Source: Rhizobiaceae bacterium
GTDB lineage: Bacteria; Pseudomonadota; Alphaproteobacteria; Rhizobiales; Rhizobiaceae
DNA: 64,000 bases
Direction of reading: 5' to 3'
Assembly (NCBI GenBank): GCA_028279875.1
Contig: JANQMU010000024.1
Location: 1 to 64,000, forward strand
The position numbers were made by a program, and so were the translations under genes. The number at the start of each line of letters is the position of its first letter. Positions within the stretch are counted from its first letter, which is position 1. The notes under the pieces are model-generated. The model was not told the DNA's origin and did no database searches. It saw nothing but the letters and a program-made list of their open reading frames with translations. Below, piece after piece: positions 1-8,300 of this stretch.

Positions 1-1
1 G

Positions 2-1147
2 ATGTTCAAGGCGCCGATCAAGGTGCTGCATCCGCTGCTGACCGCGACCCAGGAAGGGTCCTATGTCGGTACCGAGAATATCGGCGCCTTCCCCTATCAC
101 GGCATCATCGTCGCCCATTCCAATGAGGCCGAATGGCAGCAATTCAAGAACAACAAGAACAATGAGGCGTTTCTCGACCGGATCAGTGTCGTCAAGGTGC
201 CTTACTGCCTGAGCGCCACGGAAGAGGCGCAGATCTACCAGAAGCTGCTGCGCGACAGTGCCCTGGGCGATGCCCAATGCGCACCGGAAACGCTGGACAT
301 CATGGCGCGGTTTTCCGTGCTGACCCGCCTGCACGACCACGAGAATTCGACGCTGCATTCAAAGTTGCGCGTCTATGACGGCGAGACGCTGAAGGACAGC
401 GATCCGAAGGCCAAGTCGCTGCAGGAATATCGCGATGTCGCCGGTGTCGATGAGGGAATGAGCGGCACGTCGACCCGGTTTGCGTTCAAGGTGCTGTCCG
501 AGACCTTCAATCACGACACCGATGAAATCGCCGCCGATCCGGTGCATCTGATGTATGTGCTGGAACAGGCGATCAAACGCGAACAGTACAGCGACGAGAT
601 CGAAGGGCGCTATCTGGAGTTCCTGAAGGCCGAACTAATGCCGCGCTATGCGGAATTCATCGGTCACGAAATCCAGAAGGCCTATCTGGAATCCTATTCC
701 GATTACGGGCAGAACCTGTTCGACCGCTATATCGCCTATGCGGATGCCTGGATCGAGGAGCATGACTACAAGGATCCCGATACCGGCCAGATGTTCGACC
801 GCGACATTCTCGATCAGGAACTGGCGAAGATCGAAAAGCCGGCCGGCATCACCAATCCCCGGGACTTCCGCAATGAAGTGGTGAAATTCGTGCTGCGGGC
901 GCGGGCCGAAAACCAGGGCAGGAACCCCGACTGGCGAAAATACAAGAAGCTGCGGCGGGTCATCGAAAAACGCATGTTCGGCCAGGTCGAGGACCTGCTG
1001 CCGGTCATCAGTTTCGGCGCCAAGCGCGACAAGGAAGCCGACGCCAAGCATCATGAGTTCGTCGAGCGCATGATCGAACGCGGCTATACCAAGCGGCAGG
1101 TGCGCCGGCTGGTCGAGTGGTACATGCGGGTCAACAAGGCGGGCTAG
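2..1147 (+). CDS. prkA: PrkA family serine protein kinase, C-terminal part (5' truncated)
   Basis: Only the last ~381 residues are present; the gene begins upstream of the window, so the ATG at position 2 is internal. PrkA proteins (about 640 residues) join an AAA+ ATPase to a C-terminal kinase-like domain and act in stress and nutrient-limitation responses. Visible here are the end of the AAA region (DRISVVKVPYCL, a sensor-like segment) and the conserved C-terminal helical domain rich in charged residues. The 3' end lies 65 bp before yeaH, in the conserved prkA-yeaH-spoVR order. The family call is firm; the kinase substrate is unknown. Confidence 0.93.
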   Translation: MFKAPIKVLHPLLTATQEGSYVGTENIGAFPYHGIIVAHSNEAEWQQFKNNKNNEAFLDRISVVKVPYCLSATEEAQIYQKLLRDSALGDAQCAPETLDIMARFSVLTRLHDHENSTLHSKLRVYDGETLKDSDPKAKSLQEYRDVAGVDEGMSGTSTRFAFKVLSETFNHDTDEIAADPVHLMYVLEQAIKREQYSDEIEGRYLEFLKAELMPRYAEFIGHEIQKAYLESYSDYGQNLFDRYIAYADAWIEEHDYKDPDTGQMFDRDILDQELAKIEKPAGITNPRDFRNEVVKFVLRARAENQGRNPDWRKYKKLRRVIEKRMFGQVEDLLPVISFGAKRDKEADAKHHEFVERMIERGYTKRQVRRLVEWYMRVNKAG

Positions 1148-1212
1148 AACCGGCTGTTGCCGACCGTTCCTGCCCGCCCACCCGTTCTTACCCAAGGAGG
1201 CACCTGAAACCC

Positions 1213-2526
1213 ATGGGCCATTTCGTCGACCGGCGCCTGAATCCGAAAGACAAGAGCCTCGGCAACAGGCGGCGCTTCCTCAAGCGTGTCCGTTCGCATG
1301 TCAAGAAGGCGGTCGACGAGGCGGTGCGCGAGCGCGGCATTGCCGATGCCGATCGCGGCGAGGATGTTGCGGTTCCGGCCGGCAGCGTTGCCGAGCCGAC
1401 CTTTCGCCATTCCGCCAGATCGGGACGCCGGAACCATGTCTCCAGCGGCAACAGATCCTTCAGCACCGGCGACAAGATCAAGAAGCCGCCCACCGGCGAG
1501 GGCGGCGGGCGCGGAAAGACCGGCAGTGATGACGGAGAGGGCGAGGACGATTTTCTGTTCGTCTTGTCGCGCGACGAATTTCTCGATCTGTTCTTCGACG
1601 ATATGGAACTGCCCGATCTGGTCAAGCGCGGCCTCAAGCAGATCGAGATGAACAGGCCGCATCGGGCCGGATATTCGATTAGCGGGTCGCCGGCCAATAT
1701 CAATGTCACGCGCACCATGCGCAACGCGCTGGGCCGGCGGCTGGCGCTCAAGAGACCGAACGACCGGGAAGTGCGGGCGCTGCGCGAGATCATATTCATG
1801 CTCGAGGCGAAGTCGTCGCCGACCCAGAAACAGCGCCGGGAACTTTCGAAGATGCGGGCGCTGCTGGAGGATACGCTGCGCCGGCAGCGGGTTATCGCCT
1901 ATATCGATCCGCTCGACGTGCGTTACAATTATTTCGAGCAGCGCCCGGAGCCGCGCGAACAGGCGGTGATGTTTTGCCTGATGGACGTCTCGGCCTCGAT
2001 GGGCGAGCGGGAAAAGGATCTGGCCAAGCGCTTTTTCGTCCTGCTGCATTTGTTCCTCAGCCGCCGCTACAAATCGATCGACCTGGTCTTCGTCCGCCAC
2101 ACCCACAATGCGCAGGAGGTCGATGAGGAAACGTTCTTCTACGCCACCGAAACCGGCGGCACCGTGGTCAGCACGGCGCTGTCGGAAGCCAGGCGCCTGG
2201 TCGATGAGCGCTATCCGCCGTCGGAATGGAACATCTATATGGCGCAGGCGTCGGATGGTGAAAATTTCTCCGGCGATTCGGAAAAATGCGTCCGCCTTCT
2301 AAACGAGGAGCTGATGCGCTGCTGCCAGTATTTTGCCTATGTCGAGATCGTCGACGAGGCGGAAATCGAATTCCTCAACAGCGAGGAGAACGGCGTCGAA
2401 CTGTGGCGCCATTACCGGCGCGTCGCTGAAAACTGGCCCAATTTCGCCATGAAGCGGATCGCGCGGCCGGCCGACATCTATCCGGTGTTCCGGGAGCTGT
2501 TCGCCAAGAAACAGGCGGAGGCATGA
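1213..2526 (+). CDS. yeaH: YeaH/YhbH (UPF0229) family protein, vWA-like
   Basis: This 437-residue protein belongs to the UPF0229 family found with PrkA and SpoVR and implicated in the same stress response. The N-terminus (MGHFVDRRLNPKDKSLGNR) is family-typical, followed by a low-complexity Gly/Asp-rich stretch. A von Willebrand A-like domain follows, with the metal-site motif DVSASMGE around residue 257 and a later TGGT segment. An in-frame start further upstream would overlap prkA. I chose ATG 1213 because it gives the conserved N-terminus and has an AAGGAGG ribosome site at 1194-1200. One base separates its stop from the spoVR start, so the two are likely co-translated. The molecular activity is not established. 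Confidence 0.93.
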   Translation: MGHFVDRRLNPKDKSLGNRRRFLKRVRSHVKKAVDEAVRERGIADADRGEDVAVPAGSVAEPTFRHSARSGRRNHVSSGNRSFSTGDKIKKPPTGEGGGRGKTGSDDGEGEDDFLFVLSRDEFLDLFFDDMELPDLVKRGLKQIEMNRPHRAGYSISGSPANINVTRTMRNALGRRLALKRPNDREVRALREIIFMLEAKSSPTQKQRRELSKMRALLEDTLRRQRVIAYIDPLDVRYNYFEQRPEPREQAVMFCLMDVSASMGEREKDLAKRFFVLLHLFLSRRYKSIDLVFVRHTHNAQEVDEETFFYATETGGTVVSTALSEARRLVDERYPPSEWNIYMAQASDGENFSGDSEKCVRLLNEELMRCCQYFAYVEIVDEAEIEFLNSEENGVELWRHYRRVAENWPNFAMKRIARPADIYPVFRELFAKKQAEA

Positions 2527-2527
2527 C

Positions 2528-4021
2528 ATGGCGCAGCCGGCACGAAAACCCGCCCCGCTGTTCGACGGTGCGGACTGGACATTCGATACGCTGAGACAGG
2601 TCCATGACGCGATCGAGGCGGTGGCGCGCGAGGACCTTGGCCTCGATTTCTACACCAATCAGATCGAGATCATTTCCTCCGAGCAGATGCTCGACGCCTA
2701 TTCATCCATCGGCATGCCGCTGATGTACCGGCACTGGTCCTTCGGCAAGCATTTCGTCCGGAACGAGCAATATTACAGGAAGGGAGCGATGGGCCTTGCC
2801 TATGAGGTCGTCATCAATTCCGACCCGTGCATCAGCTATTGCATGGAAGAAAACTCGATGGCCATGCAGACCCTGGTGATTGCCCATGCGGCGTTCGGCC
2901 ACAATCACTTCTTCAAGAACAACCATCTGTTCCGCCAATGGACGGATGCGGCCGGAATACTCGACTATCTGGAATATGCGCGTAGCTATATCGCCAGATG
3001 CGAGGAAAAACACGGCGTCGGCGCGGTGGAGGAAATCCTCGATGCGGGCCATGCGCTGATGGCCAATGGCGTGTTTCGCTATCGTCGCCGGCCGCCGCCC
3101 TCGCTGCGCCAGGAGAGAGAGCGCCAGCGGGAACGCCAGGCGCATGAGGAGCGCACGGTCAACTATCTGTGGAGCACGCTGCCGGGTTCCGGCCACACAT
3201 CGAAAGCCAATGCGGAGATGCTGGACCGGAAACGCGAACTGCACCTGCCCGAGGAGAACCTGCTCTATTTCCTCGAACATTACAGCCCGGTGCTGCTGCC
3301 GTGGCAGCGCGAGGTGCTGCGCATCATCCGCAATATCGCGCAATATTTCTATCCGCAGAAACAGACCAAGCTGATGAATGAGGGCTGCGCCTGTTTCGTC
3401 CATTTCCACATTGTCAACGCGCTGCATGAAAAGCGGCTTCTGACCGATGGCGCGATGCTGGAAATCCTGCACAATCACACCAATGTCCTGTTCCAGCCGG
3501 ATTTCGACGATCCGCGGTTCAGCGGCATCAACCCCTATGCGCTCGGTTTTGCGATGATGCAGGACATCAAACGGATCTGCGAGGATCCGACCGCGGAGGA
3601 TCGCGCCTGGTTTCCCGATATTGCCGGCAGCCGCGACTGGCGGAACGTGCTGGCGGAGGCCTGGGCCAATTACCGCGACGAATCCTTCATTCAGCAATTC
3701 CTCAGCCCGGCGGTGATCCGCCATTTCCGGATGTTCGCGCTTTCCGACAATGCCGACGATCCGTTTTACCTGGTTTCGGGAATTCACGATGAGCGCGGGT
3801 TTCACCTGATCCGCGATACTTTGGCCCAGAATTACGATGTGGCGTCACTGGAGCCGCATATCCAGGTCAGCGATGTCGACCTTCTGGGCGACCGGCGCCT
3901 CAAACTCCAGCACATTAAACGCAATGGTGTGTCGCTGGACGAGAAGCAGAAAGGCGCAACGCTGGAACATCTTGAAATATTGTGGGGGTATGATGTGGCG
4001 CTGGAAGAGGTCGCCGATTGA
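2528..4021 (+). CDS. spoVR: SpoVR family protein
   Basis: A 497-residue SpoVR/YcgB family protein. Bacillus SpoVR affects spore cortex formation; the proteobacterial members, as here, sit downstream of prkA and yeaH and are linked to stress rather than sporulation. Recognisable features are the N-terminal ADWTFDTLRQVHDAIEAVA segment, a Cys/His-rich middle (EGCACFVHFHIVNALHE) and the conserved NPYALGFAMMQDIKRI motif. Full length for the family. It ends the operon; the next gene faces it with only 7 bp between stops and no clear terminator hairpin. Confidence 0.95.
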   Translation: MAQPARKPAPLFDGADWTFDTLRQVHDAIEAVAREDLGLDFYTNQIEIISSEQMLDAYSSIGMPLMYRHWSFGKHFVRNEQYYRKGAMGLAYEVVINSDPCISYCMEENSMAMQTLVIAHAAFGHNHFFKNNHLFRQWTDAAGILDYLEYARSYIARCEEKHGVGAVEEILDAGHALMANGVFRYRRRPPPSLRQERERQRERQAHEERTVNYLWSTLPGSGHTSKANAEMLDRKRELHLPEENLLYFLEHYSPVLLPWQREVLRIIRNIAQYFYPQKQTKLMNEGCACFVHFHIVNALHEKRLLTDGAMLEILHNHTNVLFQPDFDDPRFSGINPYALGFAMMQDIKRICEDPTAEDRAWFPDIAGSRDWRNVLAEAWANYRDESFIQQFLSPAVIRHFRMFALSDNADDPFYLVSGIHDERGFHLIRDTLAQNYDVASLEPHIQVSDVDLLGDRRLKLQHIKRNGVSLDEKQKGATLEHLEILWGYDVALEEVAD

Positions 4022-4028
4022 TGAACCG

Positions 4029-4418
4029 TTATCTTTCATCCTCGGGCGGGTTCGGCCGCGTCAGAATGAACAGGCTGACGGCCGACAGGACGACGAGCTG
4101 GATAATGATGACCCGGGTCGGCGCGCCGAACAGGTAGCTGGCGAGGAACACGGCGCCGATGGCCAGCATGGCCAGTTGCTTGGCGCGCCGTGAAATGGCG
4201 CCGTGCCTCTGCCAGTCGCGGATCGGCGGTCCGAGGCGCGGATGATGAACCAGCCAGTTGTGCAGCCGTTGCGAGCCGCGGGCAAAGCAGTAGGCCGCCA
4301 GCAGCAGAAACGGCGTCGTCGGCAGCAGCGGCAGGACGATCCCCACCACACCTGCGGCAACGCTGACCAGGCCCCCCGCAATCCAGAACAGTCTGATCAG
4401 CTGGTGGCGTGTCGCCAT
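4029..4418 (-). CDS. DUF454 (YbaN-like) small inner-membrane protein
   Basis: A 129-residue protein with the DUF454 signature: a first membrane hairpin containing VGIVLPLLPTTPFLLLAAYCFARGS, a cytoplasmic loop (WLVHHPRLGPPIRDW) and two further hydrophobic helices before a short charged tail. Function unknown; E. coli YbaN is the family reference. Its ATG overlaps the stop of the upstream decarboxylase by one base (TGATG), so it is probably translated by coupling from the same message. Confidence 0.88.
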   Translation of the reverse strand: MATRHQLIRLFWIAGGLVSVAAGVVGIVLPLLPTTPFLLLAAYCFARGSQRLHNWLVHHPRLGPPIRDWQRHGAISRRAKQLAMLAIGAVFLASYLFGAPTRVIIIQLVVLSAVSLFILTRPNPPEDER

Positions 4419-5827
4419 CAGACCGCCCGCGCGATCCGGCGAATCGTGTCGAAAGCGATGTCCATGTCGCGCTCCGCCATCCCGAACTGTCCGGCGACAA
4501 ACCGAATCACCAGTTTTCCGTCATGCAGGGTCTGTGTCAGATAGATGCAGCCGTCATCATTGATGGCTTCGAGCACCGCCAGATTGTGGGCATCGAGATC
4601 GCCGGAAAAGCCCGCTGGCCGGTGGCGGAAGGAAAACAGCGAAAGAAAGGGCGGCGTGACGATCTCGAAATCCGGCTCCGCGGCCAGCCGGTCGGCGAGC
4701 GTTTGCGACCAGGCGACGTGATTGCGGATCATCGTGCGCAAGCCTTCCAGGCCATAGGCGCGCAGCAGAAACCAGACCTTCAGGGCGCGAAAGCGGCGGC
4801 CGAGCTGCAGCGACCATTCGCTGAAATTGACGAAGCCTTCCTTGCCGTGGGTCTTGAGATATTCGGGCTGGGCGGCCAGCGTCCGCACAAGAGCGGCGGG
4901 GTCGCGGACGAAATGTGCCGAACATTCCATCGGCGCACCCAGCCATTTATGCGGATTGAAAACGATGCTGTCGGCCTTCTCCACACCCTGCCAGAGCGGC
5001 CGGAATTCCGGGCAGATCATGGCTGCCCCGGCCCATGCCGCGTCGACATGGCTGTAGAGGTTCTCGGCCCTGGAAAGATCGCACAGGGCATCGACATGAT
5101 CCGTCGCGCCGACGGAGGTGCCGCCGACGCTGATCACCAGGCCGGCCGGCAGAAATCCGGCCTCCCGGTCGGCGCGAATGGCGACCCGCAGGGCGTCGAT
5201 ATCGAGCGCCTGATCCCCGTCAGTCGGGATTTTGACGAGATTGTCCTGCCCGAGACCGGCGATCCACATCGCCTTGTCGATGGAGCTGTGCGTGCCGGTC
5301 GATGCGTAGACCCGCATGGTTTGCCGTCCGGCAAGGCCGGTTTGATTGCCCGTCCAGCCGAGGGCCCGCTCGCGCATGGTCAGGATCGCACACAGCGTCG
5401 CCGAGGACGCCGTGTCCTGCAGCGTGCCGCTGAAACCCGCCGGCAGTCCGACCGCCTGGCGCAGCCAGTCGATCATCTTGACTTCCAGCTCGGTCGCCGC
5501 GGGCGATGTCTGCCACAGCATGCATTGGGCGGCCATGGTTCCGGCGAGCTGTTCGGCGATGATAGCGGCCGGTGCCGCATTGGCCGGAAAATAGGCAAAG
5601 AAGCGCGGATGCTGCCAGTGGGTCATGCCATCCGGGATGATCCGCTCAAAATCGGCGAAAATGGCCTCCATGGTTTCCGGATTTTCCGGCGGAGAATCGG
5701 CAAACAGCCTGCCGATGTCGCCGGGCTGCAGATTCGGCCTGATGGGCCGCTCCGAGATCGTTTCCAGATAATCGGCCGACCAGTCGCCGGCGCGATGTGT
5801 CCAGTCACGAAATTCGCTTTTGTCCAT
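4418..5827 (-). CDS. Pyridoxal-dependent (aromatic-L-amino-acid type) decarboxylase
   Basis: A 469-residue group II PLP-dependent decarboxylase. The lysine that binds PLP is in NPHKWLGAPME (K294). The substrate-pocket motifs HPRFFAYFPAN near the N-terminus and HVDAAWAGAA before the lysine also fit the aromatic-amino-acid/tyrosine decarboxylase group. It would release CO2 from an aromatic L-amino acid to give the amine; the exact substrate cannot be read. The ATG at 5827 gives a family-normal length. It heads a two-gene minus-strand operon with the DUF454 gene. The 194 bp between it and the divergent gene at 6022 must hold both promoters; I saw no clear operator there. Confidence 0.9.
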   Translation of the reverse strand: MDKSEFRDWTHRAGDWSADYLETISERPIRPNLQPGDIGRLFADSPPENPETMEAIFADFERIIPDGMTHWQHPRFFAYFPANAAPAAIIAEQLAGTMAAQCMLWQTSPAATELEVKMIDWLRQAVGLPAGFSGTLQDTASSATLCAILTMRERALGWTGNQTGLAGRQTMRVYASTGTHSSIDKAMWIAGLGQDNLVKIPTDGDQALDIDALRVAIRADREAGFLPAGLVISVGGTSVGATDHVDALCDLSRAENLYSHVDAAWAGAAMICPEFRPLWQGVEKADSIVFNPHKWLGAPMECSAHFVRDPAALVRTLAAQPEYLKTHGKEGFVNFSEWSLQLGRRFRALKVWFLLRAYGLEGLRTMIRNHVAWSQTLADRLAAEPDFEIVTPPFLSLFSFRHRPAGFSGDLDAHNLAVLEAINDDGCIYLTQTLHDGKLVIRFVAGQFGMAERDMDIAFDTIRRIARAV

Positions 5828-6021
5828 GTTCAGTCCTTTGCGCCCCGCCGATGAACCTAATGAGTGCGCCGATGCGAATCCAGCGGCAAATGATCGCTCC
5901 AGATGCCCGGTGGCGCGATCGTCGCCCGATCCTTCATCTGCCTGTCACGCAAATCGGGCACCAGTTGTTGCGGCTCCGGTAAAGCGGGGTCTTGGAACAA
6001 ATCGTGGTTCAGGAGGACGTG

Positions 6022-6858
6022 ATGACGGCTTCAGCATCCGATCTGCCGGTTCTGGGCGCGGCCCTGACCCTGGATGATATCGAGCCATTGCTCGATTGGC
6101 TCCGGGATGATGAGCGCGATGTCGAATTGCAGGATTTTGTCGACCCGAAACGGCTTGACGGTGACTGGCAACACCTCGTCACCCGCTACCGATCGGTTCT
6201 CGACGGTCATCGGGGCCGGATCGGCCTGCACGGTCCTTTTTTCGGTTTCGATATGGGAACGAACGACCCGGCGTTTCAGACCGTGGTGCAAAAGCGTTTT
6301 TTACAAGGTCTGGAGATCTGCGAAGCGCTCGGGGCGACGCAGATGGTCGTGCACAGCCCTTTCAATGCCTGGCATCACAATAATTTCCAGAACGCCGGAA
6401 TGCTGAAGGATCAGCTCTTCGAGGCCAGCCATGCCAATCTCATGCCGGCCGTGAAACGGGCCGAAGACGTCGGCTGCACCCTCGTCATCGAGAACATCAT
6501 GGATGTCGACCCGTTCGAACGGGTGCGCCTGGTCCGCTCGTTCGAAAGCGATGCCGTGCGGGTTTCACTCGATACCGGCCATGCCCAGCTGGCGCGTGCC
6601 ATGAGCGACGCGCCGCCGGTCGATTATCACGTGGTCGCCGCCGGAAACCTTCTGCACCATCTGCATCTGCAGGACACGGATGGACATGCCGACCGGCACT
6701 GGCTGCCCGGCGACGGCGCGATCGTCTGGCGTCCGATCTTCGAGGCGCTGGCCGGCCATGCGGACAATCCGCGGCTGATCATCGAGGTCACCGCCGGCCG
6801 CAAGCCGGGCATCGTGGATTGTGCGAAAGCGCTGGAGAGGAACGGTCTGGCGCGGTGA
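6022..6858 (+). CDS. Sugar phosphate isomerase/epimerase-like TIM-barrel protein
   Basis: A 278-residue xylose-isomerase-like (AP endonuclease 2 superfamily) TIM barrel. Metal-ligand motifs typical of the superfamily are visible in order: VVHSPFN, VIENIMD (Glu), SLDTGHAQ (Asp/His), HLHLQDTDG (His) and a late IIEVT (Glu). The substrate is unknown; relatives isomerise or epimerise keto-sugars and hydroxyacids. An in-frame TTG at 5992 exists, but ATG 6022 is preferred because AGGAGG (6011-6016) sits 5 bp before it. It converges on the DUF1185 gene with 6 bp between stops, so it is probably separate from the nicotinate operon. Confidence 0.8.
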   Translation: MTASASDLPVLGAALTLDDIEPLLDWLRDDERDVELQDFVDPKRLDGDWQHLVTRYRSVLDGHRGRIGLHGPFFGFDMGTNDPAFQTVVQKRFLQGLEICEALGATQMVVHSPFNAWHHNNFQNAGMLKDQLFEASHANLMPAVKRAEDVGCTLVIENIMDVDPFERVRLVRSFESDAVRVSLDTGHAQLARAMSDAPPVDYHVVAAGNLLHHLHLQDTDGHADRHWLPGDGAIVWRPIFEALAGHADNPRLIIEVTAGRKPGIVDCAKALERNGLAR

Positions 6859-6864
6859 CGGGCG

Positions 6865-7446
6865 CTACCGCAGCCCGTCTTCGCCCTTGACGTCCTTTGC
6901 CTCAAGACCGCCCATGCGGTTGTGAATGCGCGGGCCGCATGCCATGGCCAGCGCAAAGACGATTTCGCCGGCGCGCGGGCCGTCGGGAATGCCGACCTCG
7001 ATGCCGTCGAAATGGCTGCGCACATAGGCTGCATTGATGTGGCCGAGCGGGATGTCGAGCCGCGCGCCGCAGCCGCCGACCTTCTTGCAGGAGGGAACGA
7101 TGGCGGCGGAATCTCCGAGCCTTTCGCGCATCGCATAGCCGCCCGGAACATGCCACAGCGCGCCATGTTCAAGCTCGCCGTCTTCGCCGACAATGGCGCC
7201 CTTGCCGAAGCCGTCAATGTCGTCCGGTCCGCCGAGGGCATCGATCAGCCGGTCGGTGAGCATCAGGCCGAGCGGCTTGAGATCGTCCATGGCTGGCTGC
7301 AGATCGGCATGGTAGCGCCCGGCGAACGGATTGCGGACGACCGCCAGAATGGCCGCCTTGCGCCGCGGCGATTGCGGTTCGGGGCCGTTTTCGTGAAACG
7401 TCTCCTCGACCAGCATCATGGTCTTGCGCAATGCGAATTCAGGCAT
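6865..7446 (-). CDS. DUF1185 (amino acid synthesis) family protein
   Basis: A 193-residue protein of the DUF1185 family (PF06684), whose known structures, as I recall, are a variant of the chorismate-mutase-like fold; the biochemical role is undetermined. Conserved elements include AVVRNPFAGRY near residue 35, KKVGGCGARLDIPLGH and the closing MACGPRIHNRMGG. The ATG at 7446 has a GGGAG ribosome site and overlaps the 3' end of the UPF0280 gene by 8 bp, so the two are translationally coupled. It is the last gene of a five-gene operon with 6-hydroxynicotinate reductase. Its conserved Cys/His residues make a role in a late ring-product step plausible, but that is inference. Confidence 0.85.
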   Translation of the reverse strand: MPEFALRKTMMLVEETFHENGPEPQSPRRKAAILAVVRNPFAGRYHADLQPAMDDLKPLGLMLTDRLIDALGGPDDIDGFGKGAIVGEDGELEHGALWHVPGGYAMRERLGDSAAIVPSCKKVGGCGARLDIPLGHINAAYVRSHFDGIEVGIPDGPRAGEIVFALAMACGPRIHNRMGGLEAKDVKGEDGLR

Positions 7447-8299
7447 GGTGGCGCTCCCTGTCAAATTCAATCCGGTGGTCGTCTTCGCCGATCCAGCGCA
7501 CCATGTCGTTCAGCATCAAAACCGCACCGGCGATCAGTCTTTTATCATAAAGCGATGTGGCGAACCGGGCGCCCCGGTCGAGAGCGCGGCCTGTTTCCTC
7601 CGCGGTCAGGGGGCCGACCGCCGTCGTCACTGGCCGGTCACCGAGATCGCTGTCCGGTGCGAGGTCCCGTGCCGGCGTTCGGACGATCGCCGGATGGTCC
7701 GGCAAGTCGATCGCATTGGCAATCAGGGTCGCCGCAGCGTCGGCAGTGGCGGCATTGCGTGCCAGCACCGTGACCGAATCGGCGATACCCAGCGAAAAGC
7801 TGCGGCCGCGCCAGCCGGAGGTCGCGACGCCGCGCGGCGCATCGCCGGCGCCGATGGCGATCCGGCCGGCCGGCTGCGCGGCGATGTCGATGTGAAACCG
7901 CTCTGCGCCCTGCAGGTGAAACGCCACGTCGCCGCCATTATTGACATAGGCCTTGGGCATCTCCTGCGCCGTGGTCAGAACCGCCAGCATCTCGTCGGCA
8001 ACGGCGCCGGCGACGGCCGCCATCGGCGTGATGAACCGGTCCCGGAGGGGCAGCACGGCGTCCATCATGCGCCGCGCCACCGGGCCGTCGGGATTCGGCG
8101 CGGCCGATAACGGGCTTCTGAGGGCCGGCAATTCATCGGCGAGTTCCTGCAAAACCGTTTGAAACCGGGCCACCGCCCTGTCATAGGCGGCGGTGCGATC
8201 GGTACCGAAACAGTCTATGATCAGATCGATCGGCCCGTGATTGAGATGCAGTCGCCTGCCGTCCGGCAGCAGGGCCGATTGCGGGCTCTCCCACGGCAT
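7439..8299 (-). CDS. UPF0280 family protein, ApbE-like (possible flavin transferase)
   Basis: A 286-residue UPF0280 protein. It carries pieces of the ApbE (FAD:protein FMN transferase) signature: VNNGGDVAFHL (residues 119-129, compare ApbE NaGGD), GVATSG (157-162) and a C-terminal ADAAAT (186-191), the segment that supplies Mg ligands in ApbE. The usual HIxDPxTG stretch between them is absent. The start is ATG 8299, one base after the stop of 6-hydroxynicotinate reductase; an upstream in-frame extension would run through that gene. Position directly behind a predicted flavoprotein suggests it attaches or handles flavin. Family call firm, activity inferred. Confidence 0.82.
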   Translation of the reverse strand: MPWESPQSALLPDGRRLHLNHGPIDLIIDCFGTDRTAAYDRAVARFQTVLQELADELPALRSPLSAAPNPDGPVARRMMDAVLPLRDRFITPMAAVAGAVADEMLAVLTTAQEMPKAYVNNGGDVAFHLQGAERFHIDIAAQPAGRIAIGAGDAPRGVATSGWRGRSFSLGIADSVTVLARNAATADAAATLIANAIDLPDHPAIVRTPARDLAPDSDLGDRPVTTAVGPLTAEETGRALDRGARFATSLYDKRLIAGAVLMLNDMVRWIGEDDHRIEFDRERHHA

Positions 8300-8300
8300 A

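Noticed and set aside
4409-5854. Long open frame antisense to the PLP decarboxylase
   Set aside because: Arises from GC-rich codon bias opposite a well-conserved enzyme; its translation has no family features.
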